64,000 nucleotides of DNA, taken from assembly GCF_019297835.1 (NCBI RefSeq), contig NZ_CP079203.1, positions 3,662,001 to 3,726,000 of the forward strand. The letters run 5' to 3'. Under the pieces are notes generated by a model. The model was not told the DNA's origin. It made no database searches and saw only the letters and a list, made by a program, of their open reading frames with translations. The translations under genes were made by a program, and so were the position numbers. The stretch comes from Sphingomonas sanguinis (GTDB lineage: Bacteria > Pseudomonadota > Alphaproteobacteria > Sphingomonadales > Sphingomonadaceae). This document shows, one piece after another, positions 42,535-50,965 of the stretch; positions within the stretch are counted from its first letter, which is position 1, and each line of letters begins with the position of its first letter.

Positions 42535-43281
42535 ATGGCAAACTGGTCTGATCCACGGCCGAGCGCCGCGCCGTTCGGTACCACAGCCACCACGGGCTCG
42601 ACCGCCTATGATGCGGGTCTGCGTTCGTACATGCTGTCCGTCTATAACTATATGACGTCGGGCGTGCTGCTGACGGGTATCGTCGCGCTGCTCTTCGCAT
42701 GGGGTGGCCGCGACAGCATGGCCGCGCAGGTCTTCCTGCATGGCGGCGCCCTGAAATACGTCATCATGTTCGCGCCCTTGGGCTTCGTGTTCGCGCTCAG
42801 CATGGGCGTCAGCCGCATGAAGACCTCGACGATGCAGCTGCTCTTCTGGGCGTTCGCGGTCGTCATGGGCCTGTCGCTGTCGACCATCTTCCTGGTCTAT
42901 AGCGGCGGTTCGATCGCGGGTGCCTTCTTCGCGACGGCGGCGGGCTTCGCGGCGCTGAGCCTCTATGGTTACACCACCAAGCGCGACCTGTCGGCGTTCG
43001 GCACCTTCCTGATCATCGGTCTGGTCGGCCTGATCGTTGCCAGCGTCATCAACATCTTCCTCCAGTCGGGGACGATGGGCCTGGTCATCAGCTTCGTCGG
43101 CGTGCTGCTGTTCGCTGGCCTGACCGCCTATGATACGCAGCGTACCAAGTCGATGTATTACGAGGTGCGCGGCACCAGCATGCAGGACCGTGTGGTCATC
43201 ATGTCGGCACTGAGCCTGTATCTCGACTTCATCAACATGTTCATGTTCATCCTGCGTCTGACCGGCTCCAGCCGCGACTGA
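42535..43281 (+). CDS. Bax inhibitor-1/YccA family membrane protein
   Basis: A 248-residue protein with seven predicted membrane helices and the family motif region around YDTQRTKSMYYEV. Bacterial relatives (YccA, YbhL) interact with FtsH or act as ion leak channels; the precise role is unknown. A short cytoplasmic head (MANWSDPRPSAAPFG) precedes helix one. AGGAG lies near the ATG. Promoter motifs of heat-shock and general-stress type lie upstream, and a strong terminator follows. Confidence 0.9.
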   Translation: MANWSDPRPSAAPFGTTATTGSTAYDAGLRSYMLSVYNYMTSGVLLTGIVALLFAWGGRDSMAAQVFLHGGALKYVIMFAPLGFVFALSMGVSRMKTSTMQLLFWAFAVVMGLSLSTIFLVYSGGSIAGAFFATAAGFAALSLYGYTTKRDLSAFGTFLIIGLVGLIVASVINIFLQSGTMGLVISFVGVLLFAGLTAYDTQRTKSMYYEVRGTSMQDRVVIMSALSLYLDFINMFMFILRLTGSSRD

Positions 43282-43306
43282 TCGGGTCGACAGAACAGAA
43301 CCGGAA

Positions 43307-43338
43307 GGCCCGGCGGTGTGTCCGCCGGGCCTTTTTTT
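43307..43338 (+). terminator. Rho-independent terminator after the Bax-inhibitor gene
   Basis: GGCCCGGCGG (43307-43316) and CCGCCGGGCC (43322-43331) form a perfect 10-bp stem with a 5-base loop, followed by seven T residues. It sits 25 bases after the stop. Confidence 0.93.
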
Positions 43339-43358
43339 CATGAGAAGGGGATGCGGCC

Positions 43359-44147
43359 ATGCGCCTGTCGATCGACGTGACGCTCGACTATGTCCTGAAG
43401 CAACCGGCCGATATCCTGCTCCAGATCGAGGCGGCGGCGACCCCCGACCAGCGGCTGGAGCATCAGTCGCTGACCATCTGGTCGGATCATCCGGTCGCGG
43501 CGGTGCGTGGCGAGGATGGGATCGGGCAACGCTGCTGGATACGTGCCGATCATGGCCTGCTCGCGCGCTATGAGGCGGTGGTCGTCGTCGAACGGCCAGT
43601 CGTCCGGCTTGAGGGGCTGGCGGCGACCCCGGCGCGCGGGCTGCCCGGCGATTTGATCCCCTATATGCTGCCCAGCCGTTACTGCGAGTCGGACCGGCTG
43701 GAGGGCTTCGTTCGCCAGCGTTTCGCGGGGCTGTCGGGCGGTGCGATGGCGGCGGCGCTGGCCGATTGGGTGGCGACCCGCATGACCTATCAATCGGGCG
43801 GATCGAGCGGCGTCACGACCGCGCTGGATACCTTCGGATCGCGCAGTGGCGTGTGTCGCGACTATACCCATTTGCTGGTGGCGCTGGCGCGGGCGGCGGA
43901 GATTCCGGCGCGCTGCGTCGCGGCCTATGCGCCCGGCGTCGACCCGCCGGATTTCCACGCGGTGGCCGAGCTGTGGCTGGAGGGCGGCTGGCATCTGGTC
44001 GACGCGACCGGCATGGCGCAGGCGGATGAAATCGCGCGGGTGTGCGTCGGGCGCGACGCGACCGATATCGCCTTCATGACCGTGTTCGGCGAGGCGCAGC
44101 TTTGCGATCAACGGGTTACGGTGCGGCGGTTGGACGGATCGGCATAG
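43359..44147 (+). CDS. Transglutaminase-like family protein
   Basis: A 262-residue protein of the bacterial transglutaminase-like cysteine protease type. The Cys-His-Asp triad is in RSGVCRDYTH, DFHAVAELWL and GWHLVDATG. An N-terminal beta domain precedes it. Such proteins act as proteases or amide-forming enzymes; the target is unknown and no signal peptide is seen. GAAGGGG precedes the ATG. The stop overlaps the -35 of an EcfG-type promoter. Confidence 0.87.
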   Translation: MRLSIDVTLDYVLKQPADILLQIEAAATPDQRLEHQSLTIWSDHPVAAVRGEDGIGQRCWIRADHGLLARYEAVVVVERPVVRLEGLAATPARGLPGDLIPYMLPSRYCESDRLEGFVRQRFAGLSGGAMAAALADWVATRMTYQSGGSSGVTTALDTFGSRSGVCRDYTHLLVALARAAEIPARCVAAYAPGVDPPDFHAVAELWLEGGWHLVDATGMAQADEIARVCVGRDATDIAFMTVFGEAQLCDQRVTVRRLDGSA

Positions 44148-44172
44148 GAACGCTTGTCCGATCTGGCTCGTT
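44147..44172 (+). promoter_or_regulatory. EcfG-type general stress promoter
   Basis: GGAAC (44147-44151), 17 bases, CGTT (44169-44172) match the alphaproteobacterial EcfG consensus exactly. It lies 30 bases before the ATG at 44202 and reads toward it. This suggests stress-induced expression of the small acidic protein. Confidence 0.65.
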
Positions 44173-44201
44173 GATCCTGTCCACTATGATGGGGAAGTGA
44201 C

Positions 44202-44477
44202 ATGAACGACAGCATCGACGATCGCGCGCTGGACAGCGTCTCGGTCGCGCCGGGCGGCGAGCAGGCCGAACAGGGCAATCGCCCGCGTCCCCCCGAACAG
44301 GATGCCGGGCAGGATCCCGCCATCACCCAGGATCTGCAGAAGAATCCGCAGGATGTCGACGCCCAGCTCGACGAGAGCCTGGATGAATCGATGGACGCCA
44401 GCGATCCGCCCTCGATCACCCAGCCCGGCCGCGACGGCCCGGCCGAGTCGTCGGGCTATAGCGAAGAGGATCGCTGA
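44202..44477 (+). CDS. Small acidic disordered protein, 91 aa
   Basis: A 91-residue protein rich in D, E, Q, P and S without hydrophobic segments, likely disordered. Repeated elements are LDES-LDES-MDAS near residues 56-67. GGGGAAG precedes the ATG. A consensus EcfG promoter just upstream suggests it is a general-stress protein. Similar small stress proteins are common in sphingomonads, but no function is recognised. It resembles the 53-aa protein at 14315 in composition only. Confidence 0.65.
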   Translation: MNDSIDDRALDSVSVAPGGEQAEQGNRPRPPEQDAGQDPAITQDLQKNPQDVDAQLDESLDESMDASDPPSITQPGRDGPAESSGYSEEDR

Positions 44478-44737
44478 TCCGTCCGATGCGACACAGGGGC
44501 GGGAGCTTCCGGCTTCCGCCCCCGCCTTATGAGTGGCCTTGCGTCATCGCAACAAACTTTCTGCTTGTGTCGAAAAGGCCGGTAAAAGTAGCAAATGGAA
44601 TGCATTGATGGCCATTCGTCGCAATCTATGTTGCGGCGCGGCGTTTTTCATGTTCGTCTGTCCCAGCTCGTTCAGCGTTGCGTTAACCAAATGGGCGCAT
44701 GATGATCGGGTCAGTTTCGATTGGGCGGGGTGATGAT

Positions 44738-45295
44738 ATGGGATCGAGGAGCAGACCGGCCGAAGGCGCGATGACCTTGGCGGAAATGAAGGAATTTGCA
44801 GGCTTCGCGGCGGCGACGCAGCGTTATATCCGCCGGTCGCTCGATATCGGGCTAGACCGTGAAGACGCGATGACCCGCTGGTCGCGCGACGTCGTCGAGG
44901 CGGCAAGCATCCGCGCCCAGGCCCGGCTGTATCGCAACCTGCCGGAGATTCGACACCTGATCCCGGTCGATAGCGGCCTGGAGTCGCTGGAGCCGTTCAT
45001 GGCGCCGTTCGTCACGATCGCGGCGTTCGACCTGGGGCAGGGGCGGCTGACCAGCTTTTCGGCCTTCCGGTTCCTGTATGAGCGGCTTATCGGTGCCGAG
45101 GTACGCCCATGGCTACCCTCGATCTTCTGTGCGGCGGCGGCGTTGCCGCATCTGCACCCCGAACTGCGGCGACAGCTTCTCCAGTCGATCAGCGAAGCGG
45201 CGGCGACGGCGGCGGGCTGGTCGAGCCGTCAGCCCGCCTTCTTCCCGCACTGGGTCGAGAAGGTCGACACCAACGGGACGTCGCTGGCCAACTGA
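44738..45295 (+). CDS. Hypothetical soluble protein
   Basis: A 185-residue protein starting at ATG 44738 (an alternative start at 44699 adds 13 residues). It contains an alanine-rich, amphipathic body with motifs such as AEMKEFAGFAAATQRYIRRSL and LEPFMAPFVTIAAFDLGQG. No membrane segment, signal or known domain is seen. The upstream gap 44478-44737 has no convincing gene. Confidence 0.55.
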   Translation: MGSRSRPAEGAMTLAEMKEFAGFAAATQRYIRRSLDIGLDREDAMTRWSRDVVEAASIRAQARLYRNLPEIRHLIPVDSGLESLEPFMAPFVTIAAFDLGQGRLTSFSAFRFLYERLIGAEVRPWLPSIFCAAAALPHLHPELRRQLLQSISEAAATAAGWSSRQPAFFPHWVEKVDTNGTSLAN

Positions 45296-45366
45296 TGGTG
45301 CGCGATGGCGGGCCGGGGGGCTCCGCCATCGTTCCTGTTCCTCCCCTTGCTGGGAGGAATTTACCC

Positions 45367-46098
45367 TCACCGGCACGCCCGCCAGCCCATCGGTCCGCGA
45401 TAGGCTTGGTCCAGATGGAAATGGTCGGCATGCGCCGCATTGTAATCGGGCGATAGCGTGGTCGCGAACAGGTCGCAGGCATGGTCGCGGACACGGCGCA
45501 GGAACTGGCCCTTCGCCCCCTGATCCTTCCAGTCGCGCAGCACGCTGATCCGCCGTCCGTCCTTTAGGCGAAAGCCCGCTATGTCGACCGCATTGGCGCG
45601 GGCATGCTCGCTCCAGTCGCTGGTGCTGCGGCCGCCGATCCGGCGGCAATTATAGCTGCCCAGATGATCGATCGCGACGACCTCGCTGCCGAGCAGATCG
45701 CGCGCGGCGGGCTGGACCGCGTCCCATTCCCACAGCGCGAGCGAGGCCGCGACCGGGCACGACACCCCCAGTGCCGCAGGGCGATAGCCGATGGCCCTTG
45801 CCCCGCCCGCCGTGAAGCGCACCGCATCGTCATACCCGCATTGCGCGCCGTCCGACCGGGCGGGTAGCGCGGTGTAGCGGATGCCTGCGCGGTCGAGCAG
45901 GCCAAGGCATTGTGTTCTGTCCTGGGTCAGTGCGGTCAGCTTGCGCCCGGTGAACATCCCGACCGGCTGGCCCAGATCGAGCGGTGCCCAGGGCACATCC
46001 TGCGGATGCCGCCGCGCCCAGCCCCAGAGCAGCAGCGCAAGCATCGCCAGTCCGGCGATCACGACCAGCGCGGTCGTCCATCGCCGGAGCGCTCGCAT
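45367..46098 (-). CDS. Extensin-like protein with N-terminal membrane anchor
   Basis: A 243-residue protein. One membrane segment near residues 10-28 (ALVVIAGLAMLALLLWGWA) places the rest in the periplasm. The extensin-like C-terminal domain has CPVAASLALWEWDAV, WSEHARANAVDIAGF and HADHFHLD, with the metal-binding His/Asp pattern of peptidoglycan hydrolase relatives. A cell-wall role is likely but not shown. The start is ATG 46098 because a signal anchor begins there. The upstream NUDIX gene stop overlaps by one base. Confidence 0.82.
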   Translation of the reverse strand: MRALRRWTTALVVIAGLAMLALLLWGWARRHPQDVPWAPLDLGQPVGMFTGRKLTALTQDRTQCLGLLDRAGIRYTALPARSDGAQCGYDDAVRFTAGGARAIGYRPAALGVSCPVAASLALWEWDAVQPAARDLLGSEVVAIDHLGSYNCRRIGGRSTSDWSEHARANAVDIAGFRLKDGRRISVLRDWKDQGAKGQFLRRVRDHACDLFATTLSPDYNAAHADHFHLDQAYRGPMGWRACR

Positions 46099-46856
46099 CA
46101 GCCGCGTCTCGCGCTGGCGACGGGTTCCGCCGTGATCGGATAACCCAGATCGTCGGGGATGCAGATACAAGCCACGCCGTCACGCTCCGCCTGAAAAGGG
46201 ATGATCCGTCGGATCGGCCAGGCCCGCGCGTCGGCAGCGGCCGAAGCGAAATCGCGGTAGAGCGCCAATCGTTCCAGCGTCCGGCGGGTGGGAAGGATGA
46301 TGCGGATCGCACCGCCGTCCGCTGCCGCCAGCGCGTCGCGGGCGGTCATCCACACGGCCCCGACCGTTTCCGAACCGTCGATCATAGGGGTCGACGCCTC
46401 CCGCGCGATCGCCGCCAGATAGAAGCGGGCATCGAAGCGGCGGACGGGCACATGTTCGGGGCACCAGCGCGCAAAGGGCGTCAGCTTTTGTGTGTCGATC
46501 GTCAGGCCATGATCGGCAAGTGCGTCGGCAAAGGATCGCCCCGCCGCCATGGTTGCGCGCAAGCGGGTCGGCGTCTCCGTGTCGGGGGAGGGCGACAGGC
46601 CGATGCCCAAGCCCACTTCCTCGATCGTCTCCCGGATCGCGGCGATGCGGGCGGCGGTTTCCTCCCGGTCGGGGGCGTCGGCGGGGACCAGCGCATGATC
46701 GCCCGGATCGACCCGCCCGCCCGGAAACACCATCGCACCGCCCAGAAAGGCCAGTGCCGCGCCCCGCTCGACCATCAGGATTTCGGGAAGCGCATCGGCG
46801 TCCGGCCCCTCGCGCATCAGGATCAGGGTGGCGGCGGGAATGGGATCGGGCGTCAT
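46098..46856 (-). CDS. NUDIX hydrolase
   Basis: A 252-residue NUDIX enzyme. The Nudix box is split: GGRVDPGD, an insertion, then RETIEEVGLGIG, which gives the REUxEExGU core. A substrate of the nucleoside-diphosphate-X class is likely. Start ATG 46856 is chosen because the frame upstream runs through a tRNA gene. It forms an operon with the extensin-like gene by a one-base overlap. Confidence 0.82.
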   Translation of the reverse strand: MTPDPIPAATLILMREGPDADALPEILMVERGAALAFLGGAMVFPGGRVDPGDHALVPADAPDREETAARIAAIRETIEEVGLGIGLSPSPDTETPTRLRATMAAGRSFADALADHGLTIDTQKLTPFARWCPEHVPVRRFDARFYLAAIAREASTPMIDGSETVGAVWMTARDALAAADGGAIRIILPTRRTLERLALYRDFASAAADARAWPIRRIIPFQAERDGVACICIPDDLGYPITAEPVASARRG

Positions 46857-46914
46857 CGCAAGGTCAACGCACCAGAAGCGTTGGCGGGTATCAGCGATGG
46901 AAGGGAAGGCGGGG

Positions 46915-46990
46915 TGGTGGAGCTGAGGGGAATCGAACCCCTGACCTCTGCAGTGCGATTGCAGCGCTCTCCCATCTGAGCTACAGCCCC
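46915..46990 (-). tRNA. tRNA-Ala (CGC)
   Basis: The reverse complement folds into a cloverleaf: acceptor GGGGCTG with CAGCTCC (the usual 7-bp stem with a G-T pair), D-arm GCTCAGATGGGAGAGC, anticodon stem CTGCA/TGCAG around ATCGCAC (anticodon CGC), T-arm AGGGGTTCGATTCCCCT and encoded CCA at 46915-46917. The anticodon reads GCG, alanine. Confidence 0.95.
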
Positions 46991-47238
46991 GCCCCGTAAC
47001 CCGACCTTGGTCGGGAGCGACGCCATTAACCCGTGATTCGGGGCGACGCAACACCGCTTTGACGGCCAGACCTAAAAATTTTGGCCTGCTTTCGGCCTTT
47101 CGCATCACTCCGTCCGTCGCGGCTGCCACATCGCCAACGGAACCTGTGTTGATCTGCCTCATTGAAACACGCGGAAGGCACGGCCCGCCAGACGAGCGGC
47201 GTCGGCCCCCGCAGGATCGAATTTCAGGAGGGTTTAGG

Positions 47239-48540
47239 ATGGCTTACGACCGCTATTCCCGCGACGCCAATCGTGGCGACCGCGACTTCGACTATGGCCG
47301 GGACTACGGCTCGGGGCGCGACTACACCTATTCCAGCGCCCGTGACTATGAAGCCGCCGGTGCGTTCGACGACGATCGCAACGACAGCCGGAATGACAGC
47401 CGGAATGACAGCCGCCGTGGATACGGCGCGCGCGATTACGGCAACCAGGGCTATGGCCGCCAGGGCTATGACCGCGACAGCTATGGCGTGTCTCGCCAGG
47501 ATTTCGGGCGCCAGGACTTTGGCGGCCGCCATAATGAAGGCCGTTACGGCGAAGGGCGCTCGGGCAATTACGGTGCCTATCGCGGCGGCGAGAACCGCTA
47601 CGACCGCGACTCGGGTCGTGAAGGCTATCGCGGCACGTCGAGCTATGGCGATTCGTCGCGTGGCTATGGCTATACCGGCGACCGTTACGGCCGCGACGAC
47701 CGTCAGGGCCGCAGCGACTATGGTCGTTCGGATTATAATCGTTCGGATTATGGCCGCCAGCAGCAGTCGGGCCGCGACTATGGTCGCCAGCCGCAGGGCT
47801 ATGATTACGAGGACCGCGGCTTCTTCGCGCGCGCCGGGGACGAGGTCCGCTCGTGGTTCGGTGACGAGGATGCCGAGCGTCGCCGTGAAGCCGATGCGCG
47901 CTTCGACGAGCGTTATTACGCCCAGCAGGACCATGACTATAACCACTGGCGCTCGGGCCAGATCGCCGCGCTCGACCGCGACTATGACGAATATCGCAGC
48001 GAGAACCGCACCAAGTTCCAGAACGAGTTTTCGAGCTGGCGCACCGAGCGCGAAGGCCAGCGCGGCCTTCTGCCCAAGGTGAAGGAACATCAGGAAGTCG
48101 TCGGCTCGGACGGCAGCCATGTCGGCACCGTCGACAAGGTGCGCGGCGACCGCATCCTGCTGACCAAGAACGACAAGGATGCGGGCGGCCAGCACCACTC
48201 GATCCCGTCGCGCTGGCTGAAGTCCGTCGAGGACAAGGTCACGCTGACCAAGACCGCCGAGGAGGCCAAGGCCCAGTGGCGGGACGAGGAAAATGCGCGC
48301 GCCATGTTCGGCGATCGCACCAACGAGAACGACCGCTACGGTCAGGCCAATAGCTATGGTCAGACCGGCACGGGCGGTCAATCGAGCGGTTACGGCCAGA
48401 GTGCGACCGGTACGACCAGCTCGGCACAGAATAACAGCAGCACGACGGGTACGACGTCGACCACCGGCACCACGACCGGCACCGGCACGACCACCAGCGC
48501 CACGTCGGGCAGCACCTCGGACACCAACCGGGGTTATTGA
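47239..48540 (+). CDS. Disordered R/Y/D/G-rich protein with DUF2171 domain
   Basis: A 433-residue protein in three parts. Residues 1-195 are low complexity, rich in Arg, Tyr, Asp, Gly and Ser, with repeats such as SDYGRSDYNRSDYGRQ and DSRNDSRNDSR. Then a conserved block SWFGDEDAERRREADARFDE and HWRSGQIAALDRDYDEY. A DUF2171 domain follows near 330-395 (VGSDGSHVGTVDKVRGDRILL and IPSRWLKSVEDKV). The tail is Thr/Ser/Gly-rich. The DUF2171 fold resembles PRC-barrel-like domains of stress proteins. CAGGAGG precedes the ATG. Whether the low-complexity part drives condensates is open. Confidence 0.8.
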   Translation: MAYDRYSRDANRGDRDFDYGRDYGSGRDYTYSSARDYEAAGAFDDDRNDSRNDSRNDSRRGYGARDYGNQGYGRQGYDRDSYGVSRQDFGRQDFGGRHNEGRYGEGRSGNYGAYRGGENRYDRDSGREGYRGTSSYGDSSRGYGYTGDRYGRDDRQGRSDYGRSDYNRSDYGRQQQSGRDYGRQPQGYDYEDRGFFARAGDEVRSWFGDEDAERRREADARFDERYYAQQDHDYNHWRSGQIAALDRDYDEYRSENRTKFQNEFSSWRTEREGQRGLLPKVKEHQEVVGSDGSHVGTVDKVRGDRILLTKNDKDAGGQHHSIPSRWLKSVEDKVTLTKTAEEAKAQWRDEENARAMFGDRTNENDRYGQANSYGQTGTGGQSSGYGQSATGTTSSAQNNSSTTGTTSTTGTTTGTGTTTSATSGSTSDTNRGY

Positions 48541-48577
48541 TAAAGAAAAACGTCACTAAATGGTGACTTTTCTCGGA

Positions 48578-48608
48578 GGGCTCGGGTGGACTTCACCCGG
48601 GCCCTTTC
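48578..48608 (+). terminator. Stem-loop terminator after the DUF2171 gene
   Basis: GGGCTCGGGTG (48578-48588) and CACCCGGGCCC (48594-48604) form a GC-rich stem with one mismatch, followed by TTT. It lies 37 bases after the stop codon. Confidence 0.65.
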
Positions 48609-48643
48609 CCATGTCCGATCCAGGTTACGAAAAGGATATGATG

Positions 48644-49627
48644 ATGAAGGCTTGGACCCTGGCGGCGCGCCCCAAGGGCACGCCCGTCGATAGTGATTTC
48701 GCGCTGGTCGAGCGCGAGCTGCCCGCCCTGAACGAGGGCGAGGTACGCGTCGCCAATCGCTGGCTGTCGGTCGACCCCTATATGCGCGGGCGGATGAACG
48801 ACACGAAGAGCTATGTCCCACCCTTCCAGCTCGGCGAGCCGATGCAGGGCGGCGCGGTCGGCGAGGTGGTCGAGAGCCGCGCGGATGGTATCGCGGTCGG
48901 CACCTTGGTCAGCCACATGGCGGGCTGGCGCGACGAGGCGGTGCTGCCTGCCGCGCATGTTCAGCCGCTCCCCGATCTGGGCGTCGACCCGCAGGCCTTT
49001 CTGGGGCAGTTCGGCATGCCGGGCATGACCGCCTATTACGGCCTGCTCCAGATTGCCGAGGCCAAACCGGGTGAGACGGTGTTCGTCTCGGCGGCGGCGG
49101 GTGCGGTCGGCTCGACGGTGGTTCAGATCGCCAAGGCCAAGGGCATGACGGTCATCGGGTCGGCCGGTGGCGCGGAGAAGTGCGATTGGGTCCGCTCGCT
49201 GGGTGCGGACGTCGTGATCGATTACAAGGCAGGCCAGTCGGTGGTCGAGGCGCTTGGCGAAGCGGCGCCCGATGGCATCGACGTCTATTTCGACAATGTG
49301 GGTGGTGATCACCTGGACGCTGCGCTGGCCCATGCCAGGCAGAATGCGCGCTTTGCGATCTGCGGCATGATCGACGTCTATAATGACGCCAAGCCGACGA
49401 GCCTGAAATATCTTGCGCGGATGATCGGCAACCGTGTGCGGATGCAGGGCTTTATCTTCGGCGACTTCAAGGACCACGCGGCCTTTTATCGCGACATGGC
49501 GGCGATCCTGAAGGACGGCGGTTTGCAGCATGAGGAGACAGTGTTCGAGGGGCTGGACAAGACGCCCGAGGCATTCCTGGCGCTGTTCACCGGCGGCAAT
49601 AAGGGCAAGATGCTGGTCAAGCTGTAA
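48644..49627 (+). CDS. NADP-dependent MDR oxidoreductase (CurA/YncB type)
   Basis: About 327 residues; a zinc-free medium-chain reductase. The hallmarks are LSVDPYMRGRMND, the GGAVGEVVESRAD segment, Rossmann motif AAAGAVGSTVVQIAK, and VYFDNVGGDHLDAALAHA. Such enzymes reduce enones or act as prostaglandin/leukotriene-type reductases. The start is uncertain: ATGs at 48638, 48641 and 48644 follow AAAGGAT, with 48644 best spaced; ATG 48611 is a longer option. Repeat DNA follows the stop. Confidence 0.87.
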   Translation: MKAWTLAARPKGTPVDSDFALVERELPALNEGEVRVANRWLSVDPYMRGRMNDTKSYVPPFQLGEPMQGGAVGEVVESRADGIAVGTLVSHMAGWRDEAVLPAAHVQPLPDLGVDPQAFLGQFGMPGMTAYYGLLQIAEAKPGETVFVSAAAGAVGSTVVQIAKAKGMTVIGSAGGAEKCDWVRSLGADVVIDYKAGQSVVEALGEAAPDGIDVYFDNVGGDHLDAALAHARQNARFAICGMIDVYNDAKPTSLKYLARMIGNRVRMQGFIFGDFKDHAAFYRDMAAILKDGGLQHEETVFEGLDKTPEAFLALFTGGNKGKMLVKL

Positions 49628-49663
49628 GGGGAGTGCCACAAGCGCAGGTCTCGGTGAGACTCG

Positions 49664-49890
49664 TTGCCCTCCCCCCGACCCCCTCCCGCTTGCGGGAGGG
49701 GAAGCGTGCGTGGCGCTTTCGGAATCATTCCGGTCGGCTTGGGACGGATGACCCGGAGTGATTGCCCCTTTTTCTTACTCCCCTCCCGCCTGCGGGAGGG
49801 GTTGGGGGAGGGTAGGGCCACAGGCGATGGTCTCGGTGAGACTCCTGGCCCTCCCCCCCCCGGCCCCCTCCCGCTTGCGGGAGGGGGAGC
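49664..49890. repeat. Family 2 palindromic repeat cluster, three copies
   Basis: Copies of CTCCCGC-N2-GCGGGAGGG occur at about 49679-49702, 49780-49805 and 49865-49888, with GGGGGAGGG or CCCTCCCC tails and GAGACT-containing spacers. They fill the gap between the oxidoreductase and the convergent metallopeptidase gene. Confidence 0.85.
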
Positions 49891-49919
49891 GTACGTGGCG
49901 GGGTTCGTCGCTAAACCCC

Positions 49920-50834
49920 TCAGATCGCGCCCGAGAACGTATCGCACTGCGCCGGATCGCCCGTTTCCATACCCCGGCGCAGCCAGCGCATCCGCTGTTC
50001 CGAGGTGCCATGGGTAAAGCTGTCTGGTACGACGCGGCCTGTCGCTTCGCGCTGGAGCGTATCGTCGCCGATGGCGCGGGCGGCGGTCATGCCTTCCTCG
50101 ACGTCGCCGGGTTCCAGCCGGCCGCGGTTCTTCGCGGCCCAGACGCCCGCATAGCAATCCGCCTGCAACTCCAGCCGCACCGACAGGGCATTGCCCTCCG
50201 CCTGGCCTGCCGCCTGCTGCGCCTGCCGTACCTTGTCCGACGTGCCGAGCAGGGTCTGGATGTGATGGCCGAACTCATGCGCGACGACATAATAGCGGGC
50301 GAAATCGCCCTTCGCGCCGAAGCGGTTGGCCAGTTCGTCGAAGAAATTGGTGTCGAGATAAATCTTGCGATCGGTCGGGCAATAGAAGGGGCCGACCGCC
50401 GACTGTGCTTCGCCGCAACCCGACTTTACGCTGTTATCGCCCGGCTTGAAGAAGCGCAGGCCAGGTGCCTCGAAACGCTGCCCTGACTCTGCAAAGATCT
50501 TCTCCCAGGTGTTGTCGGCATTGCTGAACGCGCGGCAGGTGTCGCGGCGTTCGGGCGAGGCTTCGCAGATCTGGCGGACGCTCTGACCCGAAGACGAGTC
50601 CGCCGACCGGGTGACGGGGGCATTGCCGCCGCCACCGCCGGTCAGCAGGCCGAGCGGGTTCATGCCGACGACCGCCAGGATGATGAGCACGACGACGATG
50701 CCGCCGCATCCGAAACGGCTGCCGATCAGCGGCAACAGCCCGAACAGCAACCCTCCGCCCCCGCCGCCAAAGCCGCCGCCACCGCTCTGCGCCTCGCCGA
50801 CGTCGATGTCGTTGTCATAATCGTCGAGCCGCAT
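49920..50834 (-). CDS. Neutral zinc metallopeptidase (YpfJ/KPN_02809 family)
   Basis: A 304-residue membrane-anchored peptidase. A Gly-rich head (GGGGFGGGGGG near 18-28) precedes one membrane segment near 45-60. The zinc motif HEFGH lies at 186-190, and a later Glu in ADCYAGVWAAKNRGRLEPGDVEEG is the usual third ligand. Cysteines in CEASPERRDTCRAF may pair. Substrates are unknown. Divergent from bdhA with 131 bases between. Confidence 0.88.
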   Translation of the reverse strand: MRLDDYDNDIDVGEAQSGGGGFGGGGGGLLFGLLPLIGSRFGCGGIVVVLIILAVVGMNPLGLLTGGGGGNAPVTRSADSSSGQSVRQICEASPERRDTCRAFSNADNTWEKIFAESGQRFEAPGLRFFKPGDNSVKSGCGEAQSAVGPFYCPTDRKIYLDTNFFDELANRFGAKGDFARYYVVAHEFGHHIQTLLGTSDKVRQAQQAAGQAEGNALSVRLELQADCYAGVWAAKNRGRLEPGDVEEGMTAARAIGDDTLQREATGRVVPDSFTHGTSEQRMRWLRRGMETGDPAQCDTFSGAI

Positions 50835-50965
50835 CGTCTCACCCCTTTGTCATAGTGCCCGCCTATGCGGGTCTTCGCCGCGATGGTTGAACCCGCAAAG
50901 CCTTCCGGCGGTTGCACGGGTCGGAATTGGATCGCATGGTGCGGTGCATAGCACGGGAGAATGGC

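Noticed and set aside
44533..44733. 66-residue ORF between the small acidic gene and the 185-aa gene
   Set aside because: No ribosome site, mixed composition, and it runs into the start of the next gene; not supported as coding.
44478..44737. A small RNA or second stress promoter upstream of the 185-aa gene
   Set aside because: I looked for GGAAC-N17-CGTT and stable stem-loops but found nothing convincing.
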